Assembly (NCBI RefSeq): GCF_003353175.1
Contig: NZ_QHKS01000007.1
Location: forward strand, 296,893-360,892
Origin: Paraburkholderia lacunae
GTDB taxonomy: Bacteria > Pseudomonadota > Gammaproteobacteria > Burkholderiales > Burkholderiaceae
DNA: 64,000 bases
Direction: 5' to 3'
The notes under the pieces: generated by a model
Databases searched by the model: none
What the model was told of the DNA's origin: nothing
What the model saw: only the letters and a program-made list of their open reading frames with translations
Translations under genes and position numbers: made by a program
In this document: in pieces, positions 21,392 to 31,647 of the stretch
Layout of the letters: every line of letters begins with the position of its first letter
How positions within the stretch are numbered: position 1 is the stretch's first letter

Positions 21392-22609
21392 GTGAACCCG
21401 CTCCTCGACTCCCTTCAGCCCTATCCGTTCGAAAAGCTGCGCGCGCTTTTCAAGGACCTCACGCCGCCGGCCGGCCTCGCGCACATCAGCTTCGGCATCG
21501 GCGAGCCGAAACATCCCACGCCGGCGCTGATTCGCGACGCCGTGGTCGCCTCGCTCGGCGGATTGTCGGCGTATCCGGCGACCATCGGTTCGTTGCCGCT
21601 GCGCGAGTCGATTGCAAAATGGGCCATGCAGCGCTACAACCTGCCACCGGTCGATCCGGCCACCCAGGTGCTGCCGGTGTCGGGTTCGCGCGAAGCGCTT
21701 TTCGCGCTGGCACAAACGGTGATCGACCCACAACGGAATGCATCGGGCGAGCCTGCGATCGTACTCTGTCCGAACCCGTTCTACCAAATCTATGAAGGCG
21801 CGGCGATCCTCGCGGGCGCCCAGCCGTACTTCGTCAATAGCGACCCGGCGCGCAATTTCGCCTGCGATTATTCGGCGGTGCCGGCCGACATCTGGGCCCG
21901 CACGCAACTGCTGTACGTGTGCTCGCCGGGCAATCCGACCGGCGCGGTGCTGACGCTGGACGACTGGCGCGAGCTGTTCGCGCTGTCGGACCGCCACGGC
22001 TTCGTGATCGCGTCGGACGAGTGCTACTCGGAAATCTACTTCGACGAGGCCAATCCGCCGCTCGGCGGCCTGGAAGCGGCGCACAAGCTCGGCCGCGGCT
22101 TCGAGCGCCTCGTTATGCTGTCGAGCCTGTCCAAGCGCTCGAACGTACCCGGCATGCGCTCGGGTTTCGTGGCCGGCGACGCGGCGATTCTCAAGGATTT
22201 CCTGCTATACCGGACATACCACGGCGCGGCCTTGTCGACCGTGTTCCAGAGTGCCAGCATCGCAGCCTGGAACGACGAGGCGCACGTTCGCGAGAACCGT
22301 GCGAAGTACCTGCAGAAGTTTTCCACTGTGACGCCGATGCTCGCCGAGGTGCTCGACGTACGCCTGCCGGACGCCGCGTTCTACCTGTGGGCCGACGTGT
22401 CGCGCACGGGCCTCACGGACACCGGGTTCGCCCAGCGCCTTTACGCCGACTATAATGTGACGGTTCTGCCGGGCTCGTTCCTCGCGCGCACTGCGCACGG
22501 CGTGAATCCCGGCCGCAACTTCGTGCGCATGGCGCTCGTCGCCGATGTCGACGAATGCACGCAAGGCGCACAGCGAATCGTCGATTTTTGCCGCGCGTTG
22601 GCGGGTTGA
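21392..22609 (+). CDS. dapC: Succinyldiaminopimelate transaminase
   Basis: DapC transfers an amino group from glutamate to N-succinyl-2-amino-6-ketopimelate in the succinylase branch of lysine and diaminopimelate synthesis. The 405-residue product is a fold-type I PLP aminotransferase: SFGIGEPKHPTP near 36-47, the CSPGNPTGAVLTLDDW block near 178-193, and the PLP lysine at about K248 in LSSLSKRSNVPGMRSG. I place the start at the GTG at 21392 (MNPLLDSLQPYPFEKL), which matches family starts; the upstream frame is not coding. dapD follows 77 bp downstream and dapE further on, which supports DapC rather than a general aminotransferase. Confidence 0.92.
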   Translation: MNPLLDSLQPYPFEKLRALFKDLTPPAGLAHISFGIGEPKHPTPALIRDAVVASLGGLSAYPATIGSLPLRESIAKWAMQRYNLPPVDPATQVLPVSGSREALFALAQTVIDPQRNASGEPAIVLCPNPFYQIYEGAAILAGAQPYFVNSDPARNFACDYSAVPADIWARTQLLYVCSPGNPTGAVLTLDDWRELFALSDRHGFVIASDECYSEIYFDEANPPLGGLEAAHKLGRGFERLVMLSSLSKRSNVPGMRSGFVAGDAAILKDFLLYRTYHGAALSTVFQSASIAAWNDEAHVRENRAKYLQKFSTVTPMLAEVLDVRLPDAAFYLWADVSRTGLTDTGFAQRLYADYNVTVLPGSFLARTAHGVNPGRNFVRMALVADVDECTQGAQRIVDFCRALAG

Positions 22610-22686
22610 GTTCCGGGTTGAGTTCCGTTACCAGCGCCGCACCGCATCCCCTTCTTCAGACTTCAACTCTTCGATAAAGCACGCAT

Positions 22687-23514
22687 ATGTCGCAACAACT
22701 TCAGCAGATCATTGACACCGCCTGGGAAAACCGCGCCGACCTGTCGCCGAAGGCCGCTCCGGCCGAAGTGCGCGAAGCCGTCGCGCACGCGATCGAGCAA
22801 CTGGACAAGGGCGCGCTGCGCGTCGCTGAAAAGAAGGACGGCGACTGGGTCGTCAATCAATGGCTGAAGAAAGCCGTGCTGCTGTCATTCCGACTGGAAG
22901 ACAACGTGGTGCAACCAGCCGGCGGTTACTCGCAGTTCTACGACAAGGTGCCGTCGAAGTTCGCCAACTATTCCGCTGAAGACTTCGCCGCCGGCGGCTT
23001 CCGCGTCGTGCCGCCCGCCATCGCGCGCCGCGGCTCGTTCATCGCGAAGAACGTCGTGCTGATGCCGTCGTACACCAACATCGGCGCCTATGTGGACGAA
23101 GGCACGATGGTCGACACGTGGGCGACCGTCGGTTCGTGCGCGCAGATCGGCAAGAACGTCCACCTGTCGGGCGGCGTGGGCATCGGCGGCGTGCTGGAGC
23201 CGCTGCAGGCCAATCCGGTCATCATCGAAGACAACTGCTTCATCGGCGCGCGTTCGGAAGTCGTGGAAGGCGTGATCGTCGAAGAGAACTCGGTGATCTC
23301 GATGGGCGTGTACCTCGGCCAGAGCACCAAGATTTACGACCGCGAAACCGGCGAAGTGTCGTACGGCCGCATTCCGGCGGGCTCGGTGGTGGTGGCGGGC
23401 AACCTGCCGTCGAAGGACGGCTCGCACAGCCTCTACTGCGCCGTGATCGTCAAGAAAGTCGACGCCAAGACGCGTGCAAAGGTCGGCTTGAACGAGCTGC
23501 TGCGAGGCGATTGA
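22687..23514 (+). CDS. dapD: 2,3,4,5-tetrahydropyridine-2,6-dicarboxylate N-succinyltransferase
   Basis: DapD succinylates tetrahydrodipicolinate with succinyl-CoA, the first step specific to the succinylase branch of lysine and peptidoglycan precursor synthesis. The 275-residue product has the normal length and a left-handed beta-helix of hexapeptide repeats (roughly 100-230; for example [20 protein letters not shown] and the [14 protein letters not shown] block). The gene ends in TGATG, overlapping the next gene by one base, so the ArsC-like gene is probably translated by coupling. Confidence 0.97.
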   Translation: MSQQLQQIIDTAWENRADLSPKAAPAEVREAVAHAIEQLDKGALRVAEKKDGDWVVNQWLKKAVLLSFRLEDNVVQPAGGYSQFYDKVPSKFANYSAEDFAAGGFRVVPPAIARRGSFIAKNVVLMPSYTNIGAYVDEGTMVDTWATVGSCAQIGKNVHLSGGVGIGGVLEPLQANPVIIEDNCFIGARSEVVEGVIVEENSVISMGVYLGQSTKIYDRETGEVSYGRIPAGSVVVAGNLPSKDGSHSLYCAVIVKKVDAKTRAKVGLNELLRGD

Positions 23515-23879
23515 TGGCGCGCGGCACCAAAACCGTCGTCTACGGCATCCCGAACTGCGACACCGTGAAGAAGGCCCGCGTGTGGCTGGAAGAGCACGGC
23601 GTCGAGTTCGAGTTTCACGACTTCAAGAAAGCCGGCGTAACCGAGCCGCTCGTGCAGGACTGGCTGAAGGACGTCAAGCTCGACGCGTTGCTGAACCGTC
23701 GCGGCACCACGTGGCGCGGTCTGTCGGACGACATGAAATCGGCGGCGGATACGCAGTCGGGCGCGATCGCGTTGATGATCCACAAGCCGTCGGTGATCAA
23801 GCGCCCGGTGCTGGTGGTCAACGGCCGCGTCAAGTCGCTCGGTTTTTCCGCTGACGAATACGCCACGCTGTTCGCCTGA
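23514..23879 (+). CDS. ArsC/Spx-family reductase-like protein (YffB type)
   Basis: The 121-residue protein has the thioredoxin-like ArsC/Spx/YffB fold: VVYGIPNCDTVKKARVWL (about 8-25) with a single cysteine in place of the CxxC of Spx, followed by the DFKKAGVTE segment and the KRPVLVVNGRVKSLGF motif near the end. YffB proteins have been linked to glutathione-dependent thiol reduction; a true arsenate reductase role is unlikely, as there is no ars neighbour. The start overlaps the dapD stop by one base, placing it inside the dap operon, where its job is unclear. Confidence 0.88.
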   Translation: MARGTKTVVYGIPNCDTVKKARVWLEEHGVEFEFHDFKKAGVTEPLVQDWLKDVKLDALLNRRGTTWRGLSDDMKSAADTQSGAIALMIHKPSVIKRPVLVVNGRVKSLGFSADEYATLFA

Positions 23880-23957
23880 TCGGCAGGGCGATTTCGAACG
23901 CAACAAAGAAGTACGGGGCAGGTGGCGCGCAGATAAAGCGCAGAAAAACGCCGATGA

Positions 23958-25193
<1,236 letters not shown>

Positions 25194-25209
25194 CCAAGGA
25201 CTATTTGCA

Positions 25210-26094
25210 ATGACGCTCCCGTTTTCCACTGTCCGCGACCTGCTGCGTTTCGCGGTGTCGCGCTTCAATCAGGCCGGGCTGTCGTTCGGCCACGGCTCGG
25301 CCAACGCTTACGATGAAGCCGCTTATCTGGTCCTGCACACGCTGCATCTGCCGCTCGATCTGCTAGAGCCGTTTCTCGACGCGCGTTTGAGCGCGGCCGA
25401 AATCGACGCCGTGCTCAACGTGATCGAACGCCGCGCCGGTGAACGCGTGCCGGCCGCGTACATCACGCAGGAAGCGTGGATGCACGGCTTTCGCTTCCAC
25501 GTGGATGAACGCGTGATCGTGCCGCGCTCGTTCATCGGCGAACTGCTGCAGGACGGCCTGCAACCGTACGTCGAAGATCCCGAGCAGGTCGGCGCGGTGC
25601 TCGAGCTGTGCACCGGCTCCGGCTGCCTTGCGATTCTCGCGGCGCACGCGTTCCCGAATGCGGATATCGACGCCGTCGATCTGTCGGCGCCCGCGCTCGA
25701 AGTCGCGACGCGCAACGTGACGGACTACCATCTCGATGACCGCATCGCGCTGTTCGAAGGTGATCTGTACGCACCGCTCGCCGAGCGCCGCTACGACGTG
25801 ATCATCAGCAATCCGCCGTATGTGAACGCGGCGTCGATGCAGAGCTTGCCCGCCGAGTACAAGCACGAGCCGAACATGGCGCTGGCGGGCGGCGTGGACG
25901 GCATGGACATCGTGCGCCGGATCATCGGCGAAGCACGCAACTGGCTGACCGAAAACGGCGTGCTGGTGGTCGAAATCGGCAACGAGCGCGCGAACGTCGA
26001 GGCGGCGTTCGGCGGCCTCGACCTCGTCTGGCTGTCGACCAGTGCCGGCGACGACAACGTCTTCCTGATTCAGGCCGCGGATCTGCCGGTCTGA
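25210..26094 (+). CDS. prmB: 50S ribosomal protein L3 N(5)-glutamine methyltransferase
   Basis: PrmB methylates a glutamine of ribosomal protein L3. The 294-residue product has a HemK-like plan: a helical N-terminal domain, then a Rossmann-fold methyltransferase with the SAM motif ELCTGSGCLAILAAH near 134-148 and the diagnostic NPPY at 201-204. The VPRSFIGELL segment before the SAM motif favours PrmB over PrmC. It follows dapE by 16 bp, so it may be co-transcribed with the dap genes. An 8-bp tandem repeat begins on the base after its stop codon. Confidence 0.93.
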   Translation: MTLPFSTVRDLLRFAVSRFNQAGLSFGHGSANAYDEAAYLVLHTLHLPLDLLEPFLDARLSAAEIDAVLNVIERRAGERVPAAYITQEAWMHGFRFHVDERVIVPRSFIGELLQDGLQPYVEDPEQVGAVLELCTGSGCLAILAAHAFPNADIDAVDLSAPALEVATRNVTDYHLDDRIALFEGDLYAPLAERRYDVIISNPPYVNAASMQSLPAEYKHEPNMALAGGVDGMDIVRRIIGEARNWLTENGVLVVEIGNERANVEAAFGGLDLVWLSTSAGDDNVFLIQAADLPV

Positions 26095-26174
26095 CGCTTC
26101 ATCGCTTCATCGCTTCATCGCTTCATCGCTTCATCGCTTCATCGCTTCATCGCGTCATCGCGTCATCGCGTCAT
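26095..26174 (+). repeat. 8-bp microsatellite, 10 units
   Basis: Seven perfect CGCTTCAT units (26095-26150) are followed by three CGCGTCAT units (26151-26174) with no gaps. The array begins at the base after the prmB stop and ends 203 bp before cls. It is not coding in any frame that I can support. Confidence 0.97.
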
Positions 26175-26377
26175 CCGGCGATGCGCGCGGCGGCATAGGA
26201 ATGTCCGCCGCGCGAAATGCGCGTCCCTTCCGGCTGTTTTGCCGCACTGCGGTAAATCAAGCAGTCGGTTGTCCGTCACGTACCCCCAATGCGCGCGCGT
26301 TCGGTAAGATGGGCGCGGTCGGCTTCCCACGGCGGCGTCAAGCCGCCCGGCAGCGCCCCGAAACCCATCAGCCGCCT

Positions 26378-27817
26378 ATGCAATTCGACTTGCTTCACAT
26401 CGGCCCGCTGGTCCTTCTCGCCCACATTCTCGGCGGGGTCGCCGCGTGCCATGCGATTCTCAACACCCGCACGTCGCAAGGCGCGATCGCGTGGGCCGTG
26501 TCGCTGGTCGCGATGCCCTATCTGACGCTGGTGCCGTACCTGTTTCTTGGCCGCAGCAAATTCGAAGGCTACGCGGACGCCCGCCGCATCGAGAACGAAC
26601 TGCTGCGCACACGCTCGCATCCGCTGGAATGGGACACGCAAGACTCTTCAGCGGGCCTGCCCACCGAGGAACTCGGCGCAAGCTTCGTGCATTCGTTGAC
26701 GCGTCTCGGCGGCATGCCGTTCCTGCCCGGCAATTCGGTACGCACGCTGGTGAACGGCGAAGCGACCTTCGAGGCGATCTTCGAAGCGATCGAAGGCGCG
26801 CGCCACTACGTGATCGTGCAATTCTTCATCGTGCGCGACGACGCGCTCGGCGAGATGCTCAGGGACGCGCTGATCGCGAAAGCGCAGCAAGGCGTGCGCG
26901 TCTACTTTCTGTACGACAGCATCGGCAGCTTCGATCTGCCCCACCGCTACGTAGCGGCGCTGCGCGCAGCCGGCGTCGAGACGCATCCGTTCGCCACCAA
27001 TCGCCGCTTCGTCAACCGTTTGCAACTGAACTTCCGCAATCACCGCAAGATCGTCTCTGTCGACGGCGAGCGCGCGTTTGTCGGCGGACACAATGTCGGC
27101 GTCGAGTATCTGGGCGGCAAGCCGCCGCTCTCGCCATGGCGCGATACGCATATCGAAGTACGCGGCCCCGCGGTTGCCAGCATCCAGTTCGTGTTTACCG
27201 AAGACTGGCATTGGGCGACCCAGCAGTTGCCGGCGTTCGACGTCCCGCCGCTCGAACCGGCAGGCGTTGGCATGCATTGCCTCGTGATGCCGAGCGGTCC
27301 GGCCGACAAGCAGGAGACCTGTTCGCTCTTCTTCGTCGAAGCGATCAGCGCGGCGCGCGAGCGGATCTGGATCACCACGCCCTACCTCGTGCCCGACGAG
27401 GCGGTGTTCGCAGCGTTGCGGCTTGCGGCCCTGCGCGGCGTGGACGTGCGCATCCTGATTCCCAGCCGGCGCGACCATCTCGTCGTGTTCGAAGCTTCGA
27501 AACTCTATGCGTACGACTCGGTGCGCGCCGGCATTCGGATCTTTCGCTACCAGCCGGGCTTCCTGCATCAGAAAGTCGTACTGATCGACGGCGTGGCCGC
27601 CGCGATCGGCAGCGCCAATCTCGACAACCGCTCGTTCCGCCTGAACTTCGAGATCATGGTGTTGACCGTGGATCGCGGTTTTGCCAAAGAAGTCGAAGGG
27701 ATGCTACTGAAGGATTTCGCCCAGTCGCTCGAAATCGACCGCAGCGACTACCGGCAAGCGAGCGCATTGCGGCGCGTGCTGATGCACGTCGCACGGTTGT
27801 TCTCACCGATCCTGTAG
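26378..27817 (+). CDS. cls: Cardiolipin synthase
   Basis: The enzyme condenses phosphatidylglycerol molecules to cardiolipin in the inner membrane. The 479-residue protein has two N-terminal hydrophobic segments (LLHIGPLVLLAHILGG and IAWAVSLVAMPYLTLVPYLF), as in ClsA-type enzymes, followed by two phospholipase D domains with HxK(x)4D motifs: H222-R-K-IVSV-D229 and H397-Q-K-VVLI-D404. I use the ATG at 26378 (MQFDLLHIGPLVLL), which begins at the first membrane segment; the 59 upstream codons are spurious. The 8-bp repeat lies in the preceding intergenic stretch. The gene converges with gpx. Confidence 0.92.
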   Translation: MQFDLLHIGPLVLLAHILGGVAACHAILNTRTSQGAIAWAVSLVAMPYLTLVPYLFLGRSKFEGYADARRIENELLRTRSHPLEWDTQDSSAGLPTEELGASFVHSLTRLGGMPFLPGNSVRTLVNGEATFEAIFEAIEGARHYVIVQFFIVRDDALGEMLRDALIAKAQQGVRVYFLYDSIGSFDLPHRYVAALRAAGVETHPFATNRRFVNRLQLNFRNHRKIVSVDGERAFVGGHNVGVEYLGGKPPLSPWRDTHIEVRGPAVASIQFVFTEDWHWATQQLPAFDVPPLEPAGVGMHCLVMPSGPADKQETCSLFFVEAISAARERIWITTPYLVPDEAVFAALRLAALRGVDVRILIPSRRDHLVVFEASKLYAYDSVRAGIRIFRYQPGFLHQKVVLIDGVAAAIGSANLDNRSFRLNFEIMVLTVDRGFAKEVEGMLLKDFAQSLEIDRSDYRQASALRRVLMHVARLFSPIL

Positions 27818-27844
27818 CCGCCGCGCTGCCCGACTGCGCGGCGC

Positions 27845-28324
27845 TTACAGCAGCTTCTCGATGTCTTCGGTAATCGCCTCGGGCTTGGTCAGCGGCGCGT
27901 AGCGCTTGACCACATCGCCATCGCGGCCGATCAGAAACTTGGTGAAATTCCACTTGATCGCCTCGAGCCCCAGCAGGCCCGGCGCCTCGCCCGTGAGGTA
28001 ACGGAACAGCGGATGCGCATTCGCGCCGTTCACGTCGATCTTGTCGAACATCGGGAAAGTCACGCCGAAGTTCTTCTCGCAGAAACTGCCGATCTGCGCG
28101 GCGTCGCCCGGCTCCTGCTTGCCGAACTGGTTGCACGGAAAACCGAGCACCGTCAGGCCGCGCGCCGCATAAGTGTCATAGAGCTTTTGCAGGCCCGCGT
28201 ACTGCGGCGTGAACCCGCATTCGCTCGCCGTGTTGACGATCAGCAAGACCTTGCCTTGATACTGCTCGAGGCTCACTTCCTCGCCGCCGAGCGTGTGCGC
28301 CGAAAACGAATAAATCGATGTCAT
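27845..28324 (-). CDS. Glutathione peroxidase family protein
   Basis: This 159-residue thiol peroxidase reduces organic hydroperoxides or H2O2 using thioredoxin or glutathione. It carries the catalytic triad of the family: Cys36 in the SECGFT segment, Gln70 in NQFGKQEPG and Trp125 in IKWNFTKFLI. Cys replaces selenocysteine, as is usual in bacteria. No signal peptide is evident, so it is probably cytosolic. It converges with cls, leaving only 27 bp between stop codons, with no terminator seen. Confidence 0.93.
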   Translation of the reverse strand: MTSIYSFSAHTLGGEEVSLEQYQGKVLLIVNTASECGFTPQYAGLQKLYDTYAARGLTVLGFPCNQFGKQEPGDAAQIGSFCEKNFGVTFPMFDKIDVNGANAHPLFRYLTGEAPGLLGLEAIKWNFTKFLIGRDGDVVKRYAPLTKPEAITEDIEKLL

Positions 28325-28459
28325 GTGCCCTCCCCGTGAAAGCCGTCAGTCTATGCCAAAAGCTTCGCCAGTACAGTCGGCCGAACGGCCGATCCCGGCT
28401 GAGCGCCCGGTGTCGGCCCCGGCAGTCTAAAATAGCGCTTTTCTTCAGCCGGCCTCGTC

Positions 28460-30394
28460 GTGATCCGCTTTAACCAGTTCAGCCTCGCGCGCGGCACCAA
28501 GCCGCTCTTCGACAACACCACGTTCACCCTCAACCCCGGCGAAAAGGCCGGCCTGGTGGGGGCGAACGGCGCGGGCAAGTCGACGCTGTTTGCCGTGCTG
28601 CTCGGCGAACTGCACGCGGACGGCGGCGATTTCTCGATCCCGCCGACCTGGCGGATCGCCCACGTCGCGCAGGAAACGCCCGCCGCCGACAAGACCGCCC
28701 TCGCCTACACGCTCGACGGCGACGCCGCGTTGCGCGCGATCGAAGCGCGCATTGCCGCGGCGTCGGCCGCGCATGACGGCGCTGCCGAAGGCGAAGCGCA
28801 CGCCGCGTTCGCGGATGCCGACGGCTACACCGCGCCCGCCCGCGCCGAAGCGCTGTTGCTCGGCCTCGGCTTCACGCTCGAGCAGACCCGCGAGCCGGTC
28901 AGCAGCTTCTCGGGCGGCTGGCGCATGCGGCTGAATCTCGCGCAGGCGCTGATGTGCCGCTCCGACCTGCTGCTGCTCGACGAACCGACCAACCACCTCG
29001 ATCTGGACGCAATCGTCTGGCTCGAAGACTGGCTGAACCGTTATTCGGGCACGCTGATCGTGATCTCGCACGACCGCGAGTTTCTCGATTCGGTCTGCAA
29101 CGTGACGCTGCACCTGGAGCAGCAGCAAATCAAGCGTTACGGCGGCAACTACTCGCAGTTCGAAATCCTGCGCGCGCAACAGATCGCGTTGCAGCAGAGC
29201 GCGTACGAGAAACAGCAGCGCACCGTCGAGCATTTACAGAGCTACATCAACCGCTTCAAGGCGCAGGCTACCAAGGCGCGTCAGGCGCAAAGCCGCGTGA
29301 AGGCGCTCGAAAAGATGGAGCTGATCGCGCCGGCGCACGCGGCCTCGCCGTTCACATTCGAATTCCGCCCCCCCGATTCCGCGCCGAATCCGATGATGGT
29401 GATGGAAGCCGTACGCTGCGGCTATCGCAATGACGGCGTCGAGATTCCGATTGTCGAGCACGTGATGCTGTCGATCCAGAACGGACAGCGCATCGGCCTG
29501 CTCGGCGCGAACGGCCAGGGCAAATCGACGCTGATCAAGACGCTGGCCGGGACGCTCGACGCGCTCGGCGGTCAGGTGCGCGAAGGCAAGGGTCTGCGGA
29601 TCGGCTACTTCGCGCAGCATCAGCTGGAAACGCTGCGCCCGGACGACACGCCGTTGCAGCATCTGGCGCGGCTCGCGCCGGATACGCGCGAACAGGAACT
29701 GCGCGACTTCCTCGGCAGCTTCAACTTCTCCGGCGAGATGGCCACCTCGAAAATCGCGCCCTTCTCGGGCGGCGAAAAGGCTCGCCTCGCGTTGGCGCTG
29801 ATCATCTGGCAAAAGCCGAATCTGCTGCTGCTCGACGAACCGACCAACCACCTGGACCTCGAAACGCGTCACGCGCTGACCATGGCGCTCGCGCAGTTCG
29901 AGGGCACGCTGATTCTGGTGTCGCACGACCGGCATCTGCTGCGCGCCACGACCGATCAGTTCATGCTGGTCGCGAAACACCGTCTGCAGGAATTCGACGG
30001 CGATCTCGACGACTACCGCGACTGGCTGCTGCAACACGCGGCCGAACAACGCGCGGCGCTGAAAGCGGGCACGGCGTCGAACGGCGCGGATAGCGCGGAC
30101 AATAGCGTCAACCGCAAGGAGCAGCGCCGTCTCGAAGCCGAAACGCGGCAAAAGCTCGCGCACCTGAAAAAGCCGCTGCAAAGCCGCATCACGAAAATTG
30201 AAAAGGAAATGGACTCGCTCAACGCGGAAAAGGCGACGCTCGATGCGTTCGTCGTCGATCCGGCGAGTTACGAACCCGAGCAGAAAAGCAAACTGACGGA
30301 GGCGATCCGCCGTCAGGCAGATGTGAACGCGCGCCTCGAAGCGCTTGAAGCCGAATGGCTCGACGCTCATGAGGAACTCGAACAAATCGGCTAG
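28460..30394 (+). CDS. ABC-F family ATPase (YheS/Uup-like)
   Basis: The 644-residue protein contains two ABC ATPase domains without any transmembrane segment, the layout of ABC-F proteins that act on the ribosome. Walker A motifs are GANGAGKST near 36 and GANGQGKST near 352; signature motifs are FSGGWRMRLN and FSGGEKARLA; Walker B motifs end in LLLDEPTNHLDL in both halves. The linker and a C-terminal coiled-coil rich in Lys and Glu (about 560-640) match YheS rather than EttA. Start is GTG at 28460 (MIRFNQFSLARGTK), the only sensible start. The CoA-transferase gene begins 47 bp downstream. Confidence 0.93.
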   Translation: MIRFNQFSLARGTKPLFDNTTFTLNPGEKAGLVGANGAGKSTLFAVLLGELHADGGDFSIPPTWRIAHVAQETPAADKTALAYTLDGDAALRAIEARIAAASAAHDGAAEGEAHAAFADADGYTAPARAEALLLGLGFTLEQTREPVSSFSGGWRMRLNLAQALMCRSDLLLLDEPTNHLDLDAIVWLEDWLNRYSGTLIVISHDREFLDSVCNVTLHLEQQQIKRYGGNYSQFEILRAQQIALQQSAYEKQQRTVEHLQSYINRFKAQATKARQAQSRVKALEKMELIAPAHAASPFTFEFRPPDSAPNPMMVMEAVRCGYRNDGVEIPIVEHVMLSIQNGQRIGLLGANGQGKSTLIKTLAGTLDALGGQVREGKGLRIGYFAQHQLETLRPDDTPLQHLARLAPDTREQELRDFLGSFNFSGEMATSKIAPFSGGEKARLALALIIWQKPNLLLLDEPTNHLDLETRHALTMALAQFEGTLILVSHDRHLLRATTDQFMLVAKHRLQEFDGDLDDYRDWLLQHAAEQRAALKAGTASNGADSADNSVNRKEQRRLEAETRQKLAHLKKPLQSRITKIEKEMDSLNAEKATLDAFVVDPASYEPEQKSKLTEAIRRQADVNARLEALEAEWLDAHEELEQIG

Positions 30395-30441
30395 CGGTAC
30401 GCAGTTTCCAGGTCCGCGCCGGCATCGACAAGAGGTTGGCT

Positions 30442-31566
30442 TTGTCATCTGCGACGTCATCCAGATCATGGTCCGCATCAGCGCCGCCCGCGCTGCAAGG
30501 CCTGCGCGTGCTCGATCTGACGCGCCTGTTGCCGGGCCCGGTCGCCGCGTTGCGGCTTGCCGAACTCGGCGCCGACGTACTGAAGATCGAAGCGCCTGGC
30601 GCGGGAGACCCCACCCGCACAATGATGCAGTCGTCGAGCGACCGCGTGGCCGGCCGGCCCGGCGCGTTTTACCGGCTCGTCAATCGCGGCAAGCGCGAAA
30701 CGCGGCTCGACCTGAAATCGGAAGCGGGACGCAGCGTGTTACGCGCGCTCGCGGCCGAAGCGGACGTGCTGATCGAAAGCTTCAGGCCCGGTGTGATGGA
30801 GCGCCTCGGCCTCGGCTACGAAACACTGCGCGCGGCGAATCCCAAACTGGTTTACTGCGCAATTAGCGGCTACGGCGCGAGCGGTCCGTTTGTCGACCAT
30901 GCCGGCCACGATCTGAACTACATCGGCTACGCGGGTGTACTCGATCAACTGGCCGGCCGCGACGGCGCGCCGATCCTGCCGAACTTCCAGATCGCCGACC
31001 TGCTCGGCGGCGCCTTGAGCGCCGTCACGCAGATTCTCGCCGCGTTATGGCACGTGTCGCGCGGGGGCGAAGGCCGCTTCGTCGACGTATCGATGACCCA
31101 TGTCACGCACGCGCACAACGTCGTCGCGCAAGTCTCGCTCGCCAATGAAGGCGCCGCTCCGGCCGCAGGCGTTGGCCTGCTGAACGGCGGCGTGCCCTGC
31201 TACAACCTGTACCGCACGCTCGACAACCGCTGGCTCGCGGTCGGCGCGCTCGAGCTCAAATTCTGGGAAACGCTGTGCATGGCGCTGGACCGGCCCGAAT
31301 GGGCGACGCGCCACTGGAGTCTTGGTCAGGCAATCGGCGGCCCGGACGCGGCCGCGCTGACGCAGGAACTGGCCGATGTGATCGGCAAGCGCCCGCTGGA
31401 GGAGTGGGTGCTGCTGCTAGAGTCGCTCGACTGTTGCGTGTCGCCGGTGCTGACGCCGGCAGAAGCCGCGCGGCACCCGCTCTTCAATCCGCAGGCCCGC
31501 GTGGCCGCGAGCGCAAGTGACAACGAAACCGAGGCCGAAGACGACGAAGGCCGCTCCGCCGGTTGA
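30442..31566 (+). CDS. CaiB/BaiF (family III) CoA-transferase, probably alpha-methylacyl-CoA racemase-like
   Basis: The roughly 374-residue protein has the family III fold: LRVLDLTRLLPGPVAALRLAELGADVLKIEAP at the N-terminus, the AGHDLNYIGYAGVLDQLAGR block, FVDVSM and GALELKFWETLC. The His (GHD), Asp (VDVS) and Glu (ALE) correspond to the residues proposed for alpha-methylacyl-CoA racemase, so a racemase of branched acyl-CoA is more likely than formyl-CoA transfer. No ATG start fits: in-frame TTG codons at 30436 and 30442 are possible, and I prefer 30442, which has AGAGG six bases before it. It follows the ABC-F gene and ends at 31566. An 8-bp repeat follows. Confidence 0.85.
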   Translation: MSSATSSRSWSASAPPALQGLRVLDLTRLLPGPVAALRLAELGADVLKIEAPGAGDPTRTMMQSSSDRVAGRPGAFYRLVNRGKRETRLDLKSEAGRSVLRALAAEADVLIESFRPGVMERLGLGYETLRAANPKLVYCAISGYGASGPFVDHAGHDLNYIGYAGVLDQLAGRDGAPILPNFQIADLLGGALSAVTQILAALWHVSRGGEGRFVDVSMTHVTHAHNVVAQVSLANEGAAPAAGVGLLNGGVPCYNLYRTLDNRWLAVGALELKFWETLCMALDRPEWATRHWSLGQAIGGPDAAALTQELADVIGKRPLEEWVLLLESLDCCVSPVLTPAEAARHPLFNPQARVAASASDNETEAEDDEGRSAG

Positions 31567-31583
31567 GGCAAGCGGCCGCCGCC

Positions 31584-31647
31584 CAGCAGGTCAGCAGGTC
31601 AGCAGGTCAGCAGGTCAGCAGGTCAGCAGGTCAGCAGGTCAGCAGGT
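31584..31647 (+). repeat. 8-bp microsatellite, 8 units
   Basis: Eight perfect CAGCAGGT units lie without gaps between the CoA-transferase stop (31566) and the stop of the convergent DUF2866-like gene. The final T of the last unit forms part of the reverse-strand TGA stop of that gene. Like the array at 26095-26174, it is an 8-bp unit in a 3' flank. Confidence 0.97.

Noticed and set aside
23118..23513. Longer start for the ArsC/Spx-like gene inside dapD
   Set aside because: It would overlap most of dapD in another frame; the ATG at 23514 overlaps the dapD stop by one base and gives the proper fold start.
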